DNA of 64,000 bases. Origin: CAZUNO01 sp964621445 [NCBI: Candidatus Hadarchaeota archaeon]. GTDB lineage: Archaea; CAYQAE01; CAYVLA01. Of the stretch, positions 26,433 to 35,613 are shown one piece after another. The first letter of the stretch is position 1. The number at the start of each line of letters is the position of its first letter. A model generated the notes under the pieces. It made no database searches. It was not told where the DNA came from and was given only the letters and a program-made list of their open reading frames with translations. The stretch covers positions 35,263 to 99,262 of the forward strand of contig CAZUNO010000009.1 in assembly GCA_964621445.1 (NCBI GenBank), read 5' to 3'. The translations under genes were made by a program, and so were the position numbers.

Positions 26433-27335
26433 ATGGCCGAAAAGATCGTAGGAACCGATAGGCTCAAGAGAGGATTTGCCAAGATGCAGAAGGGCGGGGT
26501 AATAATGGATGTCGTCGACGCCGACCAAGCTGGCATCGCCGAGGACGCCGGTGCCGTCGCCGTCATGGCTCTCCATGCCGTTCCCGCCGATATCAGGGCT
26601 GCTGGTGGAGTGGCTAGGATGGCCAACCCAGAGAAGGTTCAGGAGATCATGGACGCGGTCTCCGTACCGGTGATGGCAAAGGTCAGAATAGGGCATTTTG
26701 CCGAGGCCCAGGTGCTGGAGGAAATCGGCGTGGACATGATCGATGAAAGCGAGGTACTTACCCCCGCCGATCAAGCCAACCATATAGATAAGAAGAAATT
26801 TGACATTCCCTTCGTCTGTGGGGCACGGGATCTGGGGGAGGCACTGCGCCGGATAGACGAAGGTGCAGCCATGATACGGACAAAGGGCGAGGCTGGAACC
26901 GGCAACGTGGTCGAGGCTGTCAGGCACATGAGGACGGTTAACAAACAGATAGCGGAACTCAGGGGGCTGGCCGATATCTGCGATGATATTGAACTTTTGG
27001 CCAAGGCTCGAGAATATGGGGCAACCCTGGATCTGGTGAGAGAGGTGGCCAAACTAGGCAGGCTACCCGTCGTCAACTTCGCGGCCGGGGGCATAGCAAC
27101 CCCGGCGGATGCCTCCCTGTGCATGCAGCTCGGTGTGGACGGCGTTTTCGTTGGCAGCGGAATATTCAAGTCCGAATCACCTGAAAAAATGGGCAGTGCC
27201 ATAGTCGAGGCCACCCACAACTACAAGGATCCGAAAATCGTGCTCGATTCATCCAGGTCCCTGGGAGAACCCATGAAGGGCCTGGAGATATCAGACCTGC
27301 CCTCCGATCAAAGGCTTCAGGAAAGAGGCGTATAG
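26433..27335 (+). CDS. pdxS: Pyridoxal 5'-phosphate synthase, lyase subunit
   Basis: PdxS builds pyridoxal 5'-phosphate from ribose 5-phosphate, glyceraldehyde 3-phosphate and ammonia supplied by PdxT. The (beta/alpha)8 barrel is full length (300). Visible are the N-terminal [11 protein letters not shown], the aspartate at [10 protein letters not shown], the catalytic lysine in VMAKVRIGH, the phosphate-binding [11 protein letters not shown] and the second lysine-bearing or phosphate segment near FVGSGIFKS. It heads a tight operon with pdxT and a threonine-synthase-like/PadR fusion. Confidence 0.97.
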   Translation: MAEKIVGTDRLKRGFAKMQKGGVIMDVVDADQAGIAEDAGAVAVMALHAVPADIRAAGGVARMANPEKVQEIMDAVSVPVMAKVRIGHFAEAQVLEEIGVDMIDESEVLTPADQANHIDKKKFDIPFVCGARDLGEALRRIDEGAAMIRTKGEAGTGNVVEAVRHMRTVNKQIAELRGLADICDDIELLAKAREYGATLDLVREVAKLGRLPVVNFAAGGIATPADASLCMQLGVDGVFVGSGIFKSESPEKMGSAIVEATHNYKDPKIVLDSSRSLGEPMKGLEISDLPSDQRLQERGV

Positions 27336-27372
27336 CTAGGACCCTGTTTTCACGCCCGAGGAGAGGGATTGC

Positions 27373-28011
27373 TTGCCTACGAAAAGCCCAGATCAATTAG
27401 TGGTTCTGGGTTTTCAAGGCAACGTCGCTGAACATGTGGAAGCCCTGCGATCTGCGGTTGACCGCCTTTCCCTGGACGCGGAAGTGAAATCGGGAACGGA
27501 TCCAGGATCAATAAGAAAGGCCAGCGCGGTCTCCATCCCCGGGGGAGAAAGCACCACCATATCCAGGCTCATAGCACGTAGGGGTCTAAAAAGGGATCTG
27601 ATTCACCTGGCCCGGGAGGGTAAACCCATTCTCGGTACATGTGCCGGGCTTATCCTATTGGCCAGAGAGGTGAATGGGCAGGACGTCACCAAACACCCCG
27701 GATTTCCGGCCGTAATGGATATTTCAGTGCAGAGAAATGCCTTCGGTCGCCAGCGAGAGAGTTTCGAAACCGAGCTGGAGTTGAGATTTCCGGAAAGGAC
27801 CATGAGGGAAACAGGGGTCTTCATCCGCGCCCCGATGATAGAGGAAACCCGAGGCGAATGCTGGCCCATCTCCTGGATCGATGGTGCCATAGTAGCGGCC
27901 ACAGAGGGAAATATAATCGGGACCTGCTTCCACCCGGAGCTAACTAGAGAATCTCGTATATACGATCACCTTCTCCTCAGGGCCGGTATGGGGGATGGGC
28001 AGGCTGACTGA
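27373..28011 (+). CDS. pdxT: Pyridoxal 5'-phosphate synthase, glutaminase subunit
   Basis: Class I glutamine amidotransferase that feeds ammonia to PdxS. GGESTTISRL near residue 55, the nucleophile cysteine in GTCAGLILLA and the His/Glu pair in CFHPELT form the triad. It starts with TTG at 27373, preceded by a GGAG-rich stretch, 37 bp after pdxS. It overlaps the next gene by 17 bp, so all three are likely one operon. Length (212) is normal. Confidence 0.96.
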   Translation: MPTKSPDQLVVLGFQGNVAEHVEALRSAVDRLSLDAEVKSGTDPGSIRKASAVSIPGGESTTISRLIARRGLKRDLIHLAREGKPILGTCAGLILLAREVNGQDVTKHPGFPAVMDISVQRNAFGRQRESFETELELRFPERTMRETGVFIRAPMIEETRGECWPISWIDGAIVAATEGNIIGTCFHPELTRESRIYDHLLLRAGMGDGQAD

Positions 28012-29494
28012 ACAGGCATTCCTGGGCTTTCAATGCAATAGATGTGGATTAACCAGATCCAGCCCTGGAAATTTTCACTGTGATTCCTGCGATGGGGGTG
28101 TATTCGAGGCCCGGTACGATCTATCCGCCATCTCAGAAATGCCCAAGGACGAAAGCCCATCGGTCTGGAAATACGCCAAGCTTCTCCCCCCCGTCGAGTC
28201 CAGCATAACCCTTGGAGAAGGAGGAACGCCGCTTTTCGAATGTGAGAGGGCCATTTCCAATAGGAGGATATTTCTTAAGGATGAATCGAGAAACCCCACC
28301 TCCTCCTTTACAGACCGGGGAAGCACGGTCGCCGTTAGCGCCTCGCTAAATTCCGGTATTTCCAGGGTCGTTTGCGCCACCCATGGTGACACGGGGGCCT
28401 CCGTGGCCGCCTACTCATCAAAGGGCGGACTTCCATGCACCATCTTCGCTCCCACCTCGGCGGAGGCCAGCAAGCTACTCCAGACCCTGGTCTACGGGGC
28501 AAAGCTCGTGAGAATTCCTGGTGCCTTTAGAAATTCCCTGGAAAGATGCAAGGCTGCTTGCAGGGAGGGGTGTACTAACCTTACCCTCGAGACGAACGTC
28601 CACGCTGTCGAGGGCGAAAAGACCACTGGAATTGAAATAGCCGATCAGCTGGGATGGACAGCGCCCGATTTCGTGGTTGTCCCGGCGGGCACGGGAACCA
28701 ATCTCTACGCCACCTGGAAGGGCTACAAGGAGATGGAGCAGGCGGGAATTATCTCAAGGCTGCCGCAGATGGTTGCAGTCCAGGCCGAAGCCTGTGCCCC
28801 CATAGCCAACGCACATAAGGAGGGAAATCAGGTCCAGCGCCAGGAAGCCACAAGGTCTATCGCTTCGAGCATCGCAATTAGGGATCCCCTAAATGGTCAC
28901 CTGGCATTAAATGCCCTTCGGGAATCGGGAGGAACTGCCTTTACCGTATCCGAGGAGGGCATGATCCAGGCCGTTAACATACTGGGAGCCAAGGAAGGGA
29001 TCTTCGCGGAACCCGCATCTGCTGCAACCATTTGTGCGGCCCAAATGTTATTTGAGACGGGAAGAACGGATAGCTCCGATATGGTAGTATGTGTGGTCAC
29101 CGGAAGCGGACTCAAGGTACCGGAAGGAATCGCCAGTAGCCTAAAGCCCAGGCTTCAGTCCTCCTGGGACCTGGTTAGCATGGAACAGAAATCATTGGGA
29201 GCCCTGGGACGGACAAAGATGCAGATACTGGAGATAATTGGCATCGCTCCCAGCTATGGATATGACATCCGGAAACAGCTAGCGGAGAGATACCGGGATG
29301 AAATCAGCCTTCAAGCCGTGTATCAACATCTGGATGAGCTTAGGGAAATGGGCCTCATAACCGTTGAGTCTACGGAAGAGAAGACCTCCAGAAGGAATTA
29401 CTTTCGGCTAACCACCAGAGGGGAGGAGACATTTAGATCCCTGAACACCATACGAGATACCCTCCTGAATTACTCGAAAGAAGAAACCAAATAA
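27995..29494 (+). CDS. Threonine-synthase-like protein fused to PadR regulator; PLP lysine lost
   Basis: 499 residues. N-terminal zinc ribbon (CNRCG, CDSC), then a fold-type II PLP-enzyme domain like threonine synthase (about 60-390): TLGEGGTPL, THGDTGASVAAY, the PLP-phosphate glycine loop PAGTGTNLYATWKG and the late VTGSG. Residues 400-499 are a PadR winged helix (YGYDIRKQL, VYQHLDELREMGLI, YFRLTTRGEE). The motif that should carry the Schiff-base lysine (SFKDRG) reads SFTDRG: Thr106, codon ACA, one base from the lysine codon AAA. The protein therefore probably cannot form an internal aldimine. Its position after pdxST suggests a PLP- or amino-acid-sensing regulator, in the manner of bacterial PdxR but of different fold; this is inference. 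Confidence 0.88.
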   Translation: MGRLTEQAFLGFQCNRCGLTRSSPGNFHCDSCDGGVFEARYDLSAISEMPKDESPSVWKYAKLLPPVESSITLGEGGTPLFECERAISNRRIFLKDESRNPTSSFTDRGSTVAVSASLNSGISRVVCATHGDTGASVAAYSSKGGLPCTIFAPTSAEASKLLQTLVYGAKLVRIPGAFRNSLERCKAACREGCTNLTLETNVHAVEGEKTTGIEIADQLGWTAPDFVVVPAGTGTNLYATWKGYKEMEQAGIISRLPQMVAVQAEACAPIANAHKEGNQVQRQEATRSIASSIAIRDPLNGHLALNALRESGGTAFTVSEEGMIQAVNILGAKEGIFAEPASAATICAAQMLFETGRTDSSDMVVCVVTGSGLKVPEGIASSLKPRLQSSWDLVSMEQKSLGALGRTKMQILEIIGIAPSYGYDIRKQLAERYRDEISLQAVYQHLDELREMGLITVESTEEKTSRRNYFRLTTRGEETFRSLNTIRDTLLNYSKEETK

Positions 29495-29620
29495 CATCCT
29501 GACTCCATATCATTCTATACCCGCTTGCAACCCCTGGCGGACCTGCGAAGGCGAAAAATGCTATTTTTAACTGATTGGGTGGCTCTACGCCCCCTATTAT
29601 CCCCCGGCGAGTTGGAAATC

Positions 29621-29629
29621 TTTTTATTT
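29621..29629 (+). promoter_or_regulatory. TATA-like box for histone gene
   Basis: TTTTTATTT, about 40 bp before the histone ATG. The leader carries GGTGAT at 29654-29659, five bases before the start. Confidence 0.5.
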
Positions 29630-29664
29630 GCCCTAACAAGAAGTTATGGTACCGGTGATAAGCA

Positions 29665-29868
29665 ATGGGAAAACTTCCGCTGGCACCAGTTGAAAGGATA
29701 ATCAAACAGAATGCAAATGCCGAGAGAGTTAGTGCATCGGCTTCCGAGGAATTGGCAGAGGTCCTTGAGGAATATGGAACAGAGGTAGCCTCCAAGGCCG
29801 TTGAGTTGGCTAGACACGCCGGACGGAAGACCGTGAAGGCCGAAGATATCAAGCTGGCTGCCAGGTAA
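29665..29868 (+). CDS. Archaeal histone
   Basis: 67-residue single histone fold without tails: [11 protein letters not shown] (helix 1), a long central helix ([21 protein letters not shown]) and the [14 protein letters not shown] end, all typical of HMf-like histones. It should dimerise and wrap DNA. The canonical site GGTGAT precedes the ATG. It is a single gene flanked by the two paralogous membrane-anchored proteins' region. Its presence argues against the Thermoplasmatales, which use a bacterial-type HU. Confidence 0.96.
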   Translation: MGKLPLAPVERIIKQNANAERVSASASEELAEVLEEYGTEVASKAVELARHAGRKTVKAEDIKLAAR

Positions 29869-30031
29869 TTCTTACCTATCTGGAGGCTAATCAAGCCTCC
29901 TTGGCAACATTTGTTGTTCCACTAATACCTTGACCTGCCTAGTTATTAGTTTAGAGTGACTTCAGGCACATGACTCGAAGCGGGTCTGAGAATGTCTAAT
30001 AATTGGTATTTGAGCAGGATTGGAAACGATC

Positions 30032-30039
30032 TTTATAAG
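30032..30039 (+). promoter_or_regulatory. TATA box for paralogue 2
   Basis: TTTATAAG with predicted start near 30062. GGTGG at 30062-30066 precedes the TTG start at 30071. Confidence 0.55.
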
Positions 30040-30070
30040 CTAGGGGAATAAAATTACTTGTGGTGGAACC

Positions 30071-31315
30071 TTGTCTTCAAGGCTCACGATAATTACCGTC
30101 ACCGTTCTACTTCTGGGAATTATAGCAGGCGCATCAGCTCAGGAAAAACCCAGGATAATCAAGGTTATCGGTACGGGAAAGGCCGAGGGCATGCCCATAC
30201 TCACCTCCTGGTTCACCACCGAGCCTTCAACTGAGCCAATAATAATTCCGACCAGGGCCTATGGTGAAGTTGGTGCAGGGGATATCCAGAGATTCATGCG
30301 GATATACTTCCCGAGAACCTATGAAAACCTTCTACAATACGAGTTCTTTTTCATGGCCCAGGTGGACATGCAGTTTATAGGGCCAAAGCAGGAGAAGTGG
30401 ATCTTCAATGCGCTGTCCCAACATCCCAAGGGAGGGGTGAACACGAGAAGCATAATGAGCACTCACGACTGGCTCCACCTCCCATGGAGGGACAGCATAA
30501 TTTCCGATGCCTTCCCAAATGACGTTTCCGCGATAATTGCCGATACGGGAAATAAACAGGGAGAGCCAGGAACGCTCATCATAAAGGATGATCCAGCACT
30601 GCCCAACATAATGAAATCATTCAAGGACCCCATAGAGGGGGTTTTTGGTCAATACGCGGGCCTCAATACCATCCCAAAACCCGGCTCAGTTATCCTCTCT
30701 TACACCAGGAACAATCAAGGCATAGGACACCCCGTGCCTGGCCAGATAGCCCATGTTTTTTACTGGAGGTGGAACGAATCGATAACCTTCACCTTCCAGG
30801 ATATGGTTTACGACAGGTTCTGGAGTCCCAGGCAATCAACCGGCCAGACAAACCCCTATGCCCCCGATATCATCGCCAATATCGTCTGGTTTAGCACGGG
30901 CAGGGAGCTACCAAATGACCCATTCAAGGTCCACGACTTCAGGAGGGACCTTTACGACTTCCAGATCAAGAAGAGCCTCCTAGTCAGCCTCCTGGAATTC
31001 GCCGAAAGTTTCGGGGCCAATCCGGATCGGGAATATGATAACCTGGGCGAGGTGGAAGATATGAGATCCACGGCTTCCGATTATTACCTGGAAGGGGACT
31101 TCGATGCCGCCTACAATGAAATGGAGCTAGCACTTGAACAGATGGTGGAGCTGGAAGAGCAGGCTTCCCAGCTCAAGAACAAAGCCCTATTCTGGGTATA
31201 CGTAGTCGAGTGGACGGTTACTACCGGCGTTTTTCTGGTTGCCGGTTTCGTCCTTTGGACGCTTATGGTTAGAAGAGCACTATATCATGAGGTTGGGGAA
31301 ACCAGGACCTTCTAG
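30071..31315 (+). CDS. Membrane-anchored extracellular protein, paralogue 2
   Basis: 414 residues laid out exactly like the protein at 25116-26357: signal peptide (IITVTVLLLGIIAGASAQ), large extracellular domain with IIPTRAYG, FMRIYFPRTYE, FFFMAQVDMQF, SDAFPNDV and WFSTGRELPND, a helical stalk, and a C-terminal helix (TVTTGVFLVAGFVLWTLMV). The segment FMAQVDMQFIGPKQEKWI again resembles glutamine-amidotransferase-like extracellular domains. The TTG start is backed by TATA and GGTGG. The final 4 bp overlap a possible small convergent gene. Function unknown; the conserved pair suggests a defined surface or signalling role. Confidence 0.78.
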   Translation: MSSRLTIITVTVLLLGIIAGASAQEKPRIIKVIGTGKAEGMPILTSWFTTEPSTEPIIIPTRAYGEVGAGDIQRFMRIYFPRTYENLLQYEFFFMAQVDMQFIGPKQEKWIFNALSQHPKGGVNTRSIMSTHDWLHLPWRDSIISDAFPNDVSAIIADTGNKQGEPGTLIIKDDPALPNIMKSFKDPIEGVFGQYAGLNTIPKPGSVILSYTRNNQGIGHPVPGQIAHVFYWRWNESITFTFQDMVYDRFWSPRQSTGQTNPYAPDIIANIVWFSTGRELPNDPFKVHDFRRDLYDFQIKKSLLVSLLEFAESFGANPDREYDNLGEVEDMRSTASDYYLEGDFDAAYNEMELALEQMVELEEQASQLKNKALFWVYVVEWTVTTGVFLVAGFVLWTLMVRRALYHEVGETRTF

Positions 31316-31437
31316 CCACCGGTGAGAATTGATAGGATAATAATAACCACCAGGATTATTACGAAGAGTACGATCAGAAATACTAACCTCAAGTTGTAAA
31401 AGCGAAGCCTGCTCTCAATTTTTTTCTCTTTGCTCAA
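31312..31437 (-). CDS. Possible 41-residue single-helix membrane protein
   Basis: A TTG-started frame encodes a lysine-rich N terminus followed by one long hydrophobic helix (LVFLIVLFVIILVVIIILSI). AAAGGGG lies about 10 bases before the start. It converges with paralogue 2, overlapping by 4 bp. It is the only coding signal in the 31316-31607 gap. Confidence 0.45.
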   Translation of the reverse strand: MSKEKKIESRLRFYNLRLVFLIVLFVIILVVIIILSILTGG

Positions 31438-31607
31438 GCAGTTAAACCCCTTTCTAGATTCTATTTGGGTTGTGATGGTCCCTTAATAACTAAGGTGCTC
31501 GTTAGATAGTAATTTCCCCCCGATATGAATGCTATCTTACCATTTCACGACCATCATTTGCATCTTTTATGGAATCGTTTTATTTTAGCCCGAGGTAATG
31601 CTCAGGG

Positions 31608-32354
31608 ATGAAATCTGACCAGGCCCTCGAAACCCCGGAGTTACTCAGAGCCCTGTCCAGAGAGGGGGCAATGGGAATTCTCAGAGAGGCAGAAAATGGA
31701 TTCGAAAGTGGCAAGGAAACCATTCGGCAGCTCGGTCTGGGGCAAAAGGCCTATTATTCACGGCTTGGGGACCTGAGAAGGCTAGGCCTCATCAGGAAGG
31801 ATGGCATCAACAAATACATCATCACCCAAAAGGGAACCATTGCTGTAAACGTCCAGAAAAGACTTGCCAATGCCCTTCACGGGGACGTAAGCTTGCTGCC
31901 CATGGAATCGAGGGTAATGGTAACCTACCAGGAAATGATGAACACCCTTTCCCAGAGGATAGACGCCGCCACGAGCAGGCTCAAACTGGCGACCCGATAC
32001 ATCGACACCACCATTGCCAAGAAGACCTTCGATGCCATGGATAGAAACGTTTCCATCGAGATCTTGTACAAAAAGGGGAGACAGCATCTTGGACCTATGG
32101 CTTTGGAGCTCCTGGGAATGGTAAAAAATGATATCGCCAGCAGAGCCAAGGAACTCCGAAAAATGACCAGAATCTCCGACATACCCTTTTCCTTCGCGGT
32201 TATCGATGGTCACTGGTCCGGAATAGAGATAGTTGGAGGTGACGATACATTCGTTGCCGCCTTTGAATTTGAGGGGGAGGAAGCGGCAAAGACGCTTTCT
32301 TGGTTATTTAGGCATTACTATAGGGTAGGAACTGTTTTTCCAAGGTTTCAGTAG
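31608..32354 (+). CDS. Winged-helix regulator with C-terminal sensor-like domain
   Basis: 248 residues. The first 85 form a winged helix (GQKAYYSRLGDLRRLGLIRK and a wing at KYIITQKG). The remaining 160 resemble the phospholipase-D-like effector domain of TrmB-type and related archaeal regulators (KLATRYIDTTI, VSIEILYKKGR, FSFAVIDGHWSGIEI), without a complete HKD motif. Probably a transcription regulator whose ligand is unknown. A TTTTATTTT box lies about 25-30 bp upstream of the ATG. Confidence 0.75.
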   Translation: MKSDQALETPELLRALSREGAMGILREAENGFESGKETIRQLGLGQKAYYSRLGDLRRLGLIRKDGINKYIITQKGTIAVNVQKRLANALHGDVSLLPMESRVMVTYQEMMNTLSQRIDAATSRLKLATRYIDTTIAKKTFDAMDRNVSIEILYKKGRQHLGPMALELLGMVKNDIASRAKELRKMTRISDIPFSFAVIDGHWSGIEIVGGDDTFVAAFEFEGEEAAKTLSWLFRHYYRVGTVFPRFQ

Positions 32355-32482
32355 GATTCGCACCGTTGTGTTTTTTTCCAAATACATAAAGGCCTTTCTA
32401 AGAAATATTTATTAACAAAATCCAAAAAAATATTTTACATCAATTCGGCGGGAACACTGTCTGGAAAAATCGGGGTCGGGAA

Positions 32483-32950
32483 ATGCCCATAAAGAAAAAC
32501 GAAATTAAGGTACTTAGAGCGCTCTGCAAGGACGCCCGTAGAACCCTTGAGGATATCGGTAGCGAGACTGGGCTCACAGGACCTGGCGTCGGCAAGATTA
32601 TAGACAGGCTCGAAAGAAACGATGTAATAACCGGATATATAGCTGTACCGGCTCTTCAGAAAATCGATTTCAAGGTAGTCCATCTTCTACTTTTCAGGTG
32701 GGATCACGCCAAGGGCAACACAGGAGACCTAGATGATTATCTTAGAGAAGAAAAGGGCATCATATTTGCAGCTCCCATAGAGGGGTCCGGGTACACCCAT
32801 CTAGTGCTATCCGCACATGCCGATTTCTCAGCGCTGGTGAACTTTCTCAAGGAATTCAGGTCGGAGTGGGACGAGTTCGTAAAGGAGGACAGCTCCATTC
32901 TACTGTCTCCTGAGCATACTATTAAGGGCCCCAATTTCGAGGTTTTCTAG
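32483..32950 (+). CDS. Lrp/AsnC-family transcription regulator
   Basis: 155 residues: an N-terminal helix-turn-helix (EIKVLRALCKDARRTLEDIG, VGKIIDRLERNDVITGYIAV) followed by a RAM-like ligand domain in which the usual glycine-rich effector loops are poorly conserved. These proteins are amino-acid-responsive regulators that act as dimers or octamers. The gene converges with tbp with a 4 bp gap. Confidence 0.82.
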   Translation: MPIKKNEIKVLRALCKDARRTLEDIGSETGLTGPGVGKIIDRLERNDVITGYIAVPALQKIDFKVVHLLLFRWDHAKGNTGDLDDYLREEKGIIFAAPIEGSGYTHLVLSAHADFSALVNFLKEFRSEWDEFVKEDSSILLSPEHTIKGPNFEVF

Positions 32951-32954
32951 CCAA

Positions 32955-33500
32955 TTAGGCCAAACCCGCTTCTGTCAGCCTCTCAAGCAAGCCGTCTACG
33001 ACTCCTCTTGCTTCATCCGCATCCTTTAGACCGGCAACCACGAGTTTCCCGGTACCGAAAACCAAAACGGATACCGTTGACTCGTAGGGCTTGTAGACAA
33101 GACCGGGGAACTGCTCCGGCTCGTATTCCACGTTCTCAATGTTCAGCGCAATCTCATCCAGGTTCATGATCAAGCCCAGGTCCACCGTTGCCACGACGTT
33201 TGTCACGTTGATCTTCGGGTCCTTCCTGATATCAATATCCAGGTCGCGAAGCTGCTCGACGAGCTTGGCCACTCCTTCCTCAATTCTGCTGATGTGGTCC
33301 GCGCCCGTGCAGTTCATCTTGCCATTTCTAAATACCAGAAAGGATATCTTCGGTTCCTTGAATTTAACAATCAATGCAGGGAATCGATCGGGATCGTATT
33401 CACTGTTCGGTAACTCAAATGCTAGGCGTTCTAGATCGAGCTCTGTCTTAAGATCCACAAATGCTACGATATTCTGAACTTCAATTCTCGGCCTCTCCAA
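32955..33500 (-). CDS. tbp: TATA-binding protein
   Basis: Archaeal TBP, 181 residues, made of two imperfect repeats of about 90 residues each. The repeats share N(I/V)VA(F/T)VDL near the start, YDPDRFPALIVKF against YEPEQFPGLVYKP, and the phenylalanine pairs that intercalate DNA (FLVFRNGK against VLVFGTGK). The TTG start at 33500 is preceded by AAAGGAGC with good spacing, and a TTTAAAAG box lies next to it. It recruits TFB and RNA polymerase to the TATA boxes noted elsewhere. Confidence 0.96.
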   Translation of the reverse strand: MERPRIEVQNIVAFVDLKTELDLERLAFELPNSEYDPDRFPALIVKFKEPKISFLVFRNGKMNCTGADHISRIEEGVAKLVEQLRDLDIDIRKDPKINVTNVVATVDLGLIMNLDEIALNIENVEYEPEQFPGLVYKPYESTVSVLVFGTGKLVVAGLKDADEARGVVDGLLERLTEAGLA

Positions 33501-33584
33501 TCACAAAGCTCCTTTTAAACTATGGTGAGCTTTATCAACGTGGCACATATAACTATATTTGTCTATTTCGGCCCTGTGGTACTC

Positions 33585-33749
33585 ATGTCATACGAAGAGG
33601 AGATCCCAAGAAGGAAGAAAGACCCATTAAAATCCTTCAGAGACCCTAAAATGGAAAGGGAAGAGCATTACAAGAGAACGGTGAAGATAGAGGAGAGGAA
33701 TCGACGCGAGAGATGGCCCGGTAAGAGAAGGAAGAAGGACGAGGACTAA
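33585..33749 (+). CDS. Small highly charged protein
   Basis: 54 residues, about half charged, with many K, R and E (PRRKKDPLKSF, REEHYKRTVKIEERNRRERW). I start at the ATG at 33585; the upstream ATATAACTATATTT near 33546-33560 could be its TATA region, giving a short leader. It may bind nucleic acid, but no family is recognised. Confidence 0.5.
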   Translation: MSYEEEIPRRKKDPLKSFRDPKMEREEHYKRTVKIEERNRRERWPGKRRKKDED

Positions 33750-33774
33750 CACCGCCATCGAACTCCATGCATTC

Positions 33775-34107
33775 CTACAACCTTTCTGCACCCGCTTTCC
33801 CAAGAACCCATATGCCCACCACGATAAGAACTATGGCAAACCAGTTGTAATCAAGTTCCTGTAATCTGGTCCAGCCTAGAATTAATAGGATGGCCCCCAA
33901 AACCAAGGTAAAGGAATTAATCCCAACATGGAGAAGGGCCCTTCCCAGGTTAAGTATCAGAAGCATGGCTCCTGCGCCTATGGCCGCAATGGCCCAGAAA
34001 TCGAATGTGTATAGGTCCTGGAGTAGAATTACCATTCCAAGGTAAAGTATGAATGACCCGATTGCCAACCGATCAAGAAAAATTCCCGTGTTCCTTCCCC
34101 CTGGCAT
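33775..34107 (-). CDS. Four-helix membrane protein
   Basis: 110 residues with four hydrophobic helices in a LiaF-like or DUF5668-like pattern (short loops, tryptophans at helix ends, ending in GKAGAERL). Such proteins are often associated with envelope stress systems in bacteria; here function is unknown. It follows the metallohydrolase gene on the same strand by 24 bp. Confidence 0.65.
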   Translation of the reverse strand: MPGGRNTGIFLDRLAIGSFILYLGMVILLQDLYTFDFWAIAAIGAGAMLLILNLGRALLHVGINSFTLVLGAILLILGWTRLQELDYNWFAIVLIVVGIWVLGKAGAERL

Positions 34108-34131
34108 AACTTTTCTTTACTTAACTCAAAT

Positions 34132-35592
34132 TTAAGACTTGTTATCGGAGCTATTCTGGAGAATATTTGCGTAGATATTCATTGCTCGCCGGTATGACTC
34201 CTGTACCTCAACTCTCTCCTTCTCATCCCCGTAACGACGGTCATCCTGGATGGATCTCTCAAGCAACTCCCGGCACCAGTTAAGATAGAATTCCGCGTCC
34301 TCAGGAGAGGGGTTCATAGGGCTTTCAGTCTGTAGGAAGAATGGATTGGAGTGGGCAAATATGGTATCGTTCCTGGCCTCGAAAGCTCTTACTGCCAACC
34401 AACAGCTTTCCTCTATCTCCAGGTCAATAATCTGTTCAAAGGTTCTCTCATCCTGCGCATCCCAGGAGTCATCTACAGATCCATTCCTGACCAGGTCCAC
34501 CGTCCTCAATTTATGGCCCGATATTACCTTAATCTCGATCTGTACCTCCCTGGTTTTGATAGGCCTGAGGCGTATCCCCGGGCCCTCACCACTAATACAG
34601 GTGAAAAGCATTGGCCCATTTGTTGCAAAGCCTCTACCCTCCTTCATTGCCTGGCACCATGATCCGTAGTTGAAATCCTCGCCCTCCATTTTCACGTAAA
34701 GCCGGTTAAAACCCACCGGGTTTAGCATAACCCCAGATGCGGATCCTGCCGAAATGGGGATCCTCATTCCCAGGTTCAGATACCTGTAATAGAGATCCAA
34801 CACGTAGTCTAGAAACCCTCTAGTGCCTGGATATCTATCCCTGTCCCTCGGCCTACCCCAGGCTTCATCATCCCTGACCTCACGTCTCTGAAGGTGGTTG
34901 TTTACAACTCCCATGGTGTCCACCAGGCCCAAAGCAACATTGACCGGGGCCTCCCACCAGAACGGTTTTTCCTGTTCGATGATTGCCCCCCGTTCTTTCA
35001 TTCTACGAAGCAGGAGGTTCTGTGCGGGATGCCAATTACCGGTCGCGACCTTGACGGGATTGCAGATATTTATGCCCATCGCCGCTCCCCCGGACCTTTC
35101 ATCCTCCTGAGTCATGAAGCTATACGACCTTTTCCCCCTCTGCCAAATATCCCCCTGGAACAGAAGGCCTTCGAATTGCCATTCCTGGTTCCAGTAGCTT
35201 ATGACCGGGGCAACGTTGAGATCCTCGGCCTCCAGAAGGTGCGGCATCCTTCGGGGGTTGCGGTGAACGTGGGTGTCTCCCGAATACCAGCCCAGTTTCG
35301 CCATGTCGATCCATCTTCTCATTTCAAAGAGGCGAGTGGTAACCTCCCCCTCGCTTATCTCAATTGTATCCGAGATGCCCTCATACTCCTTTCCCTTTTC
35401 AATCAGGATATGTGCAATGCCCCTAGGAAGGTGGATTGAGAAGCCCCCGTAGATGGTGAAATGGAGGTCCTTTTTGTAGGGAACTCCGCCTCTAGGGTAC
35501 CTATACTCCCCATCTGCATCCTGTAGCTGGATCCTGGCATGTGTGGGCTTTCCACTTTCCTCTATCCGGAGGTCAAGACTCCCGTTTTCCAT
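34132..35592 (-). CDS. CehA/McbA-like PHP-fold metallohydrolase
   Basis: 486 residues. The core carries GWYSGDTHVHRNPRRMP, a PHP-type metal site as in the CehA/McbA family (carbaryl-type ester/amide hydrolases and relatives). Residues 1-75 form a beta-rich N-terminal domain; later metal ligands include the histidine of GNWHPAQN. The substrate is unknown. The cupin gene starts 22 bp upstream on the same strand and a divergent Gfo/Idh/MocA gene follows, so the set may degrade a sugar or aromatic derivative. These families are commoner in bacteria, so transfer is plausible. Confidence 0.8.
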   Translation of the reverse strand: MENGSLDLRIEESGKPTHARIQLQDADGEYRYPRGGVPYKKDLHFTIYGGFSIHLPRGIAHILIEKGKEYEGISDTIEISEGEVTTRLFEMRRWIDMAKLGWYSGDTHVHRNPRRMPHLLEAEDLNVAPVISYWNQEWQFEGLLFQGDIWQRGKRSYSFMTQEDERSGGAAMGINICNPVKVATGNWHPAQNLLLRRMKERGAIIEQEKPFWWEAPVNVALGLVDTMGVVNNHLQRREVRDDEAWGRPRDRDRYPGTRGFLDYVLDLYYRYLNLGMRIPISAGSASGVMLNPVGFNRLYVKMEGEDFNYGSWCQAMKEGRGFATNGPMLFTCISGEGPGIRLRPIKTREVQIEIKVISGHKLRTVDLVRNGSVDDSWDAQDERTFEQIIDLEIEESCWLAVRAFEARNDTIFAHSNPFFLQTESPMNPSPEDAEFYLNWCRELLERSIQDDRRYGDEKERVEVQESYRRAMNIYANILQNSSDNKS

Positions 35593-35613
35593 ACCCGTAG
35601 ATCCCCTGAATTC

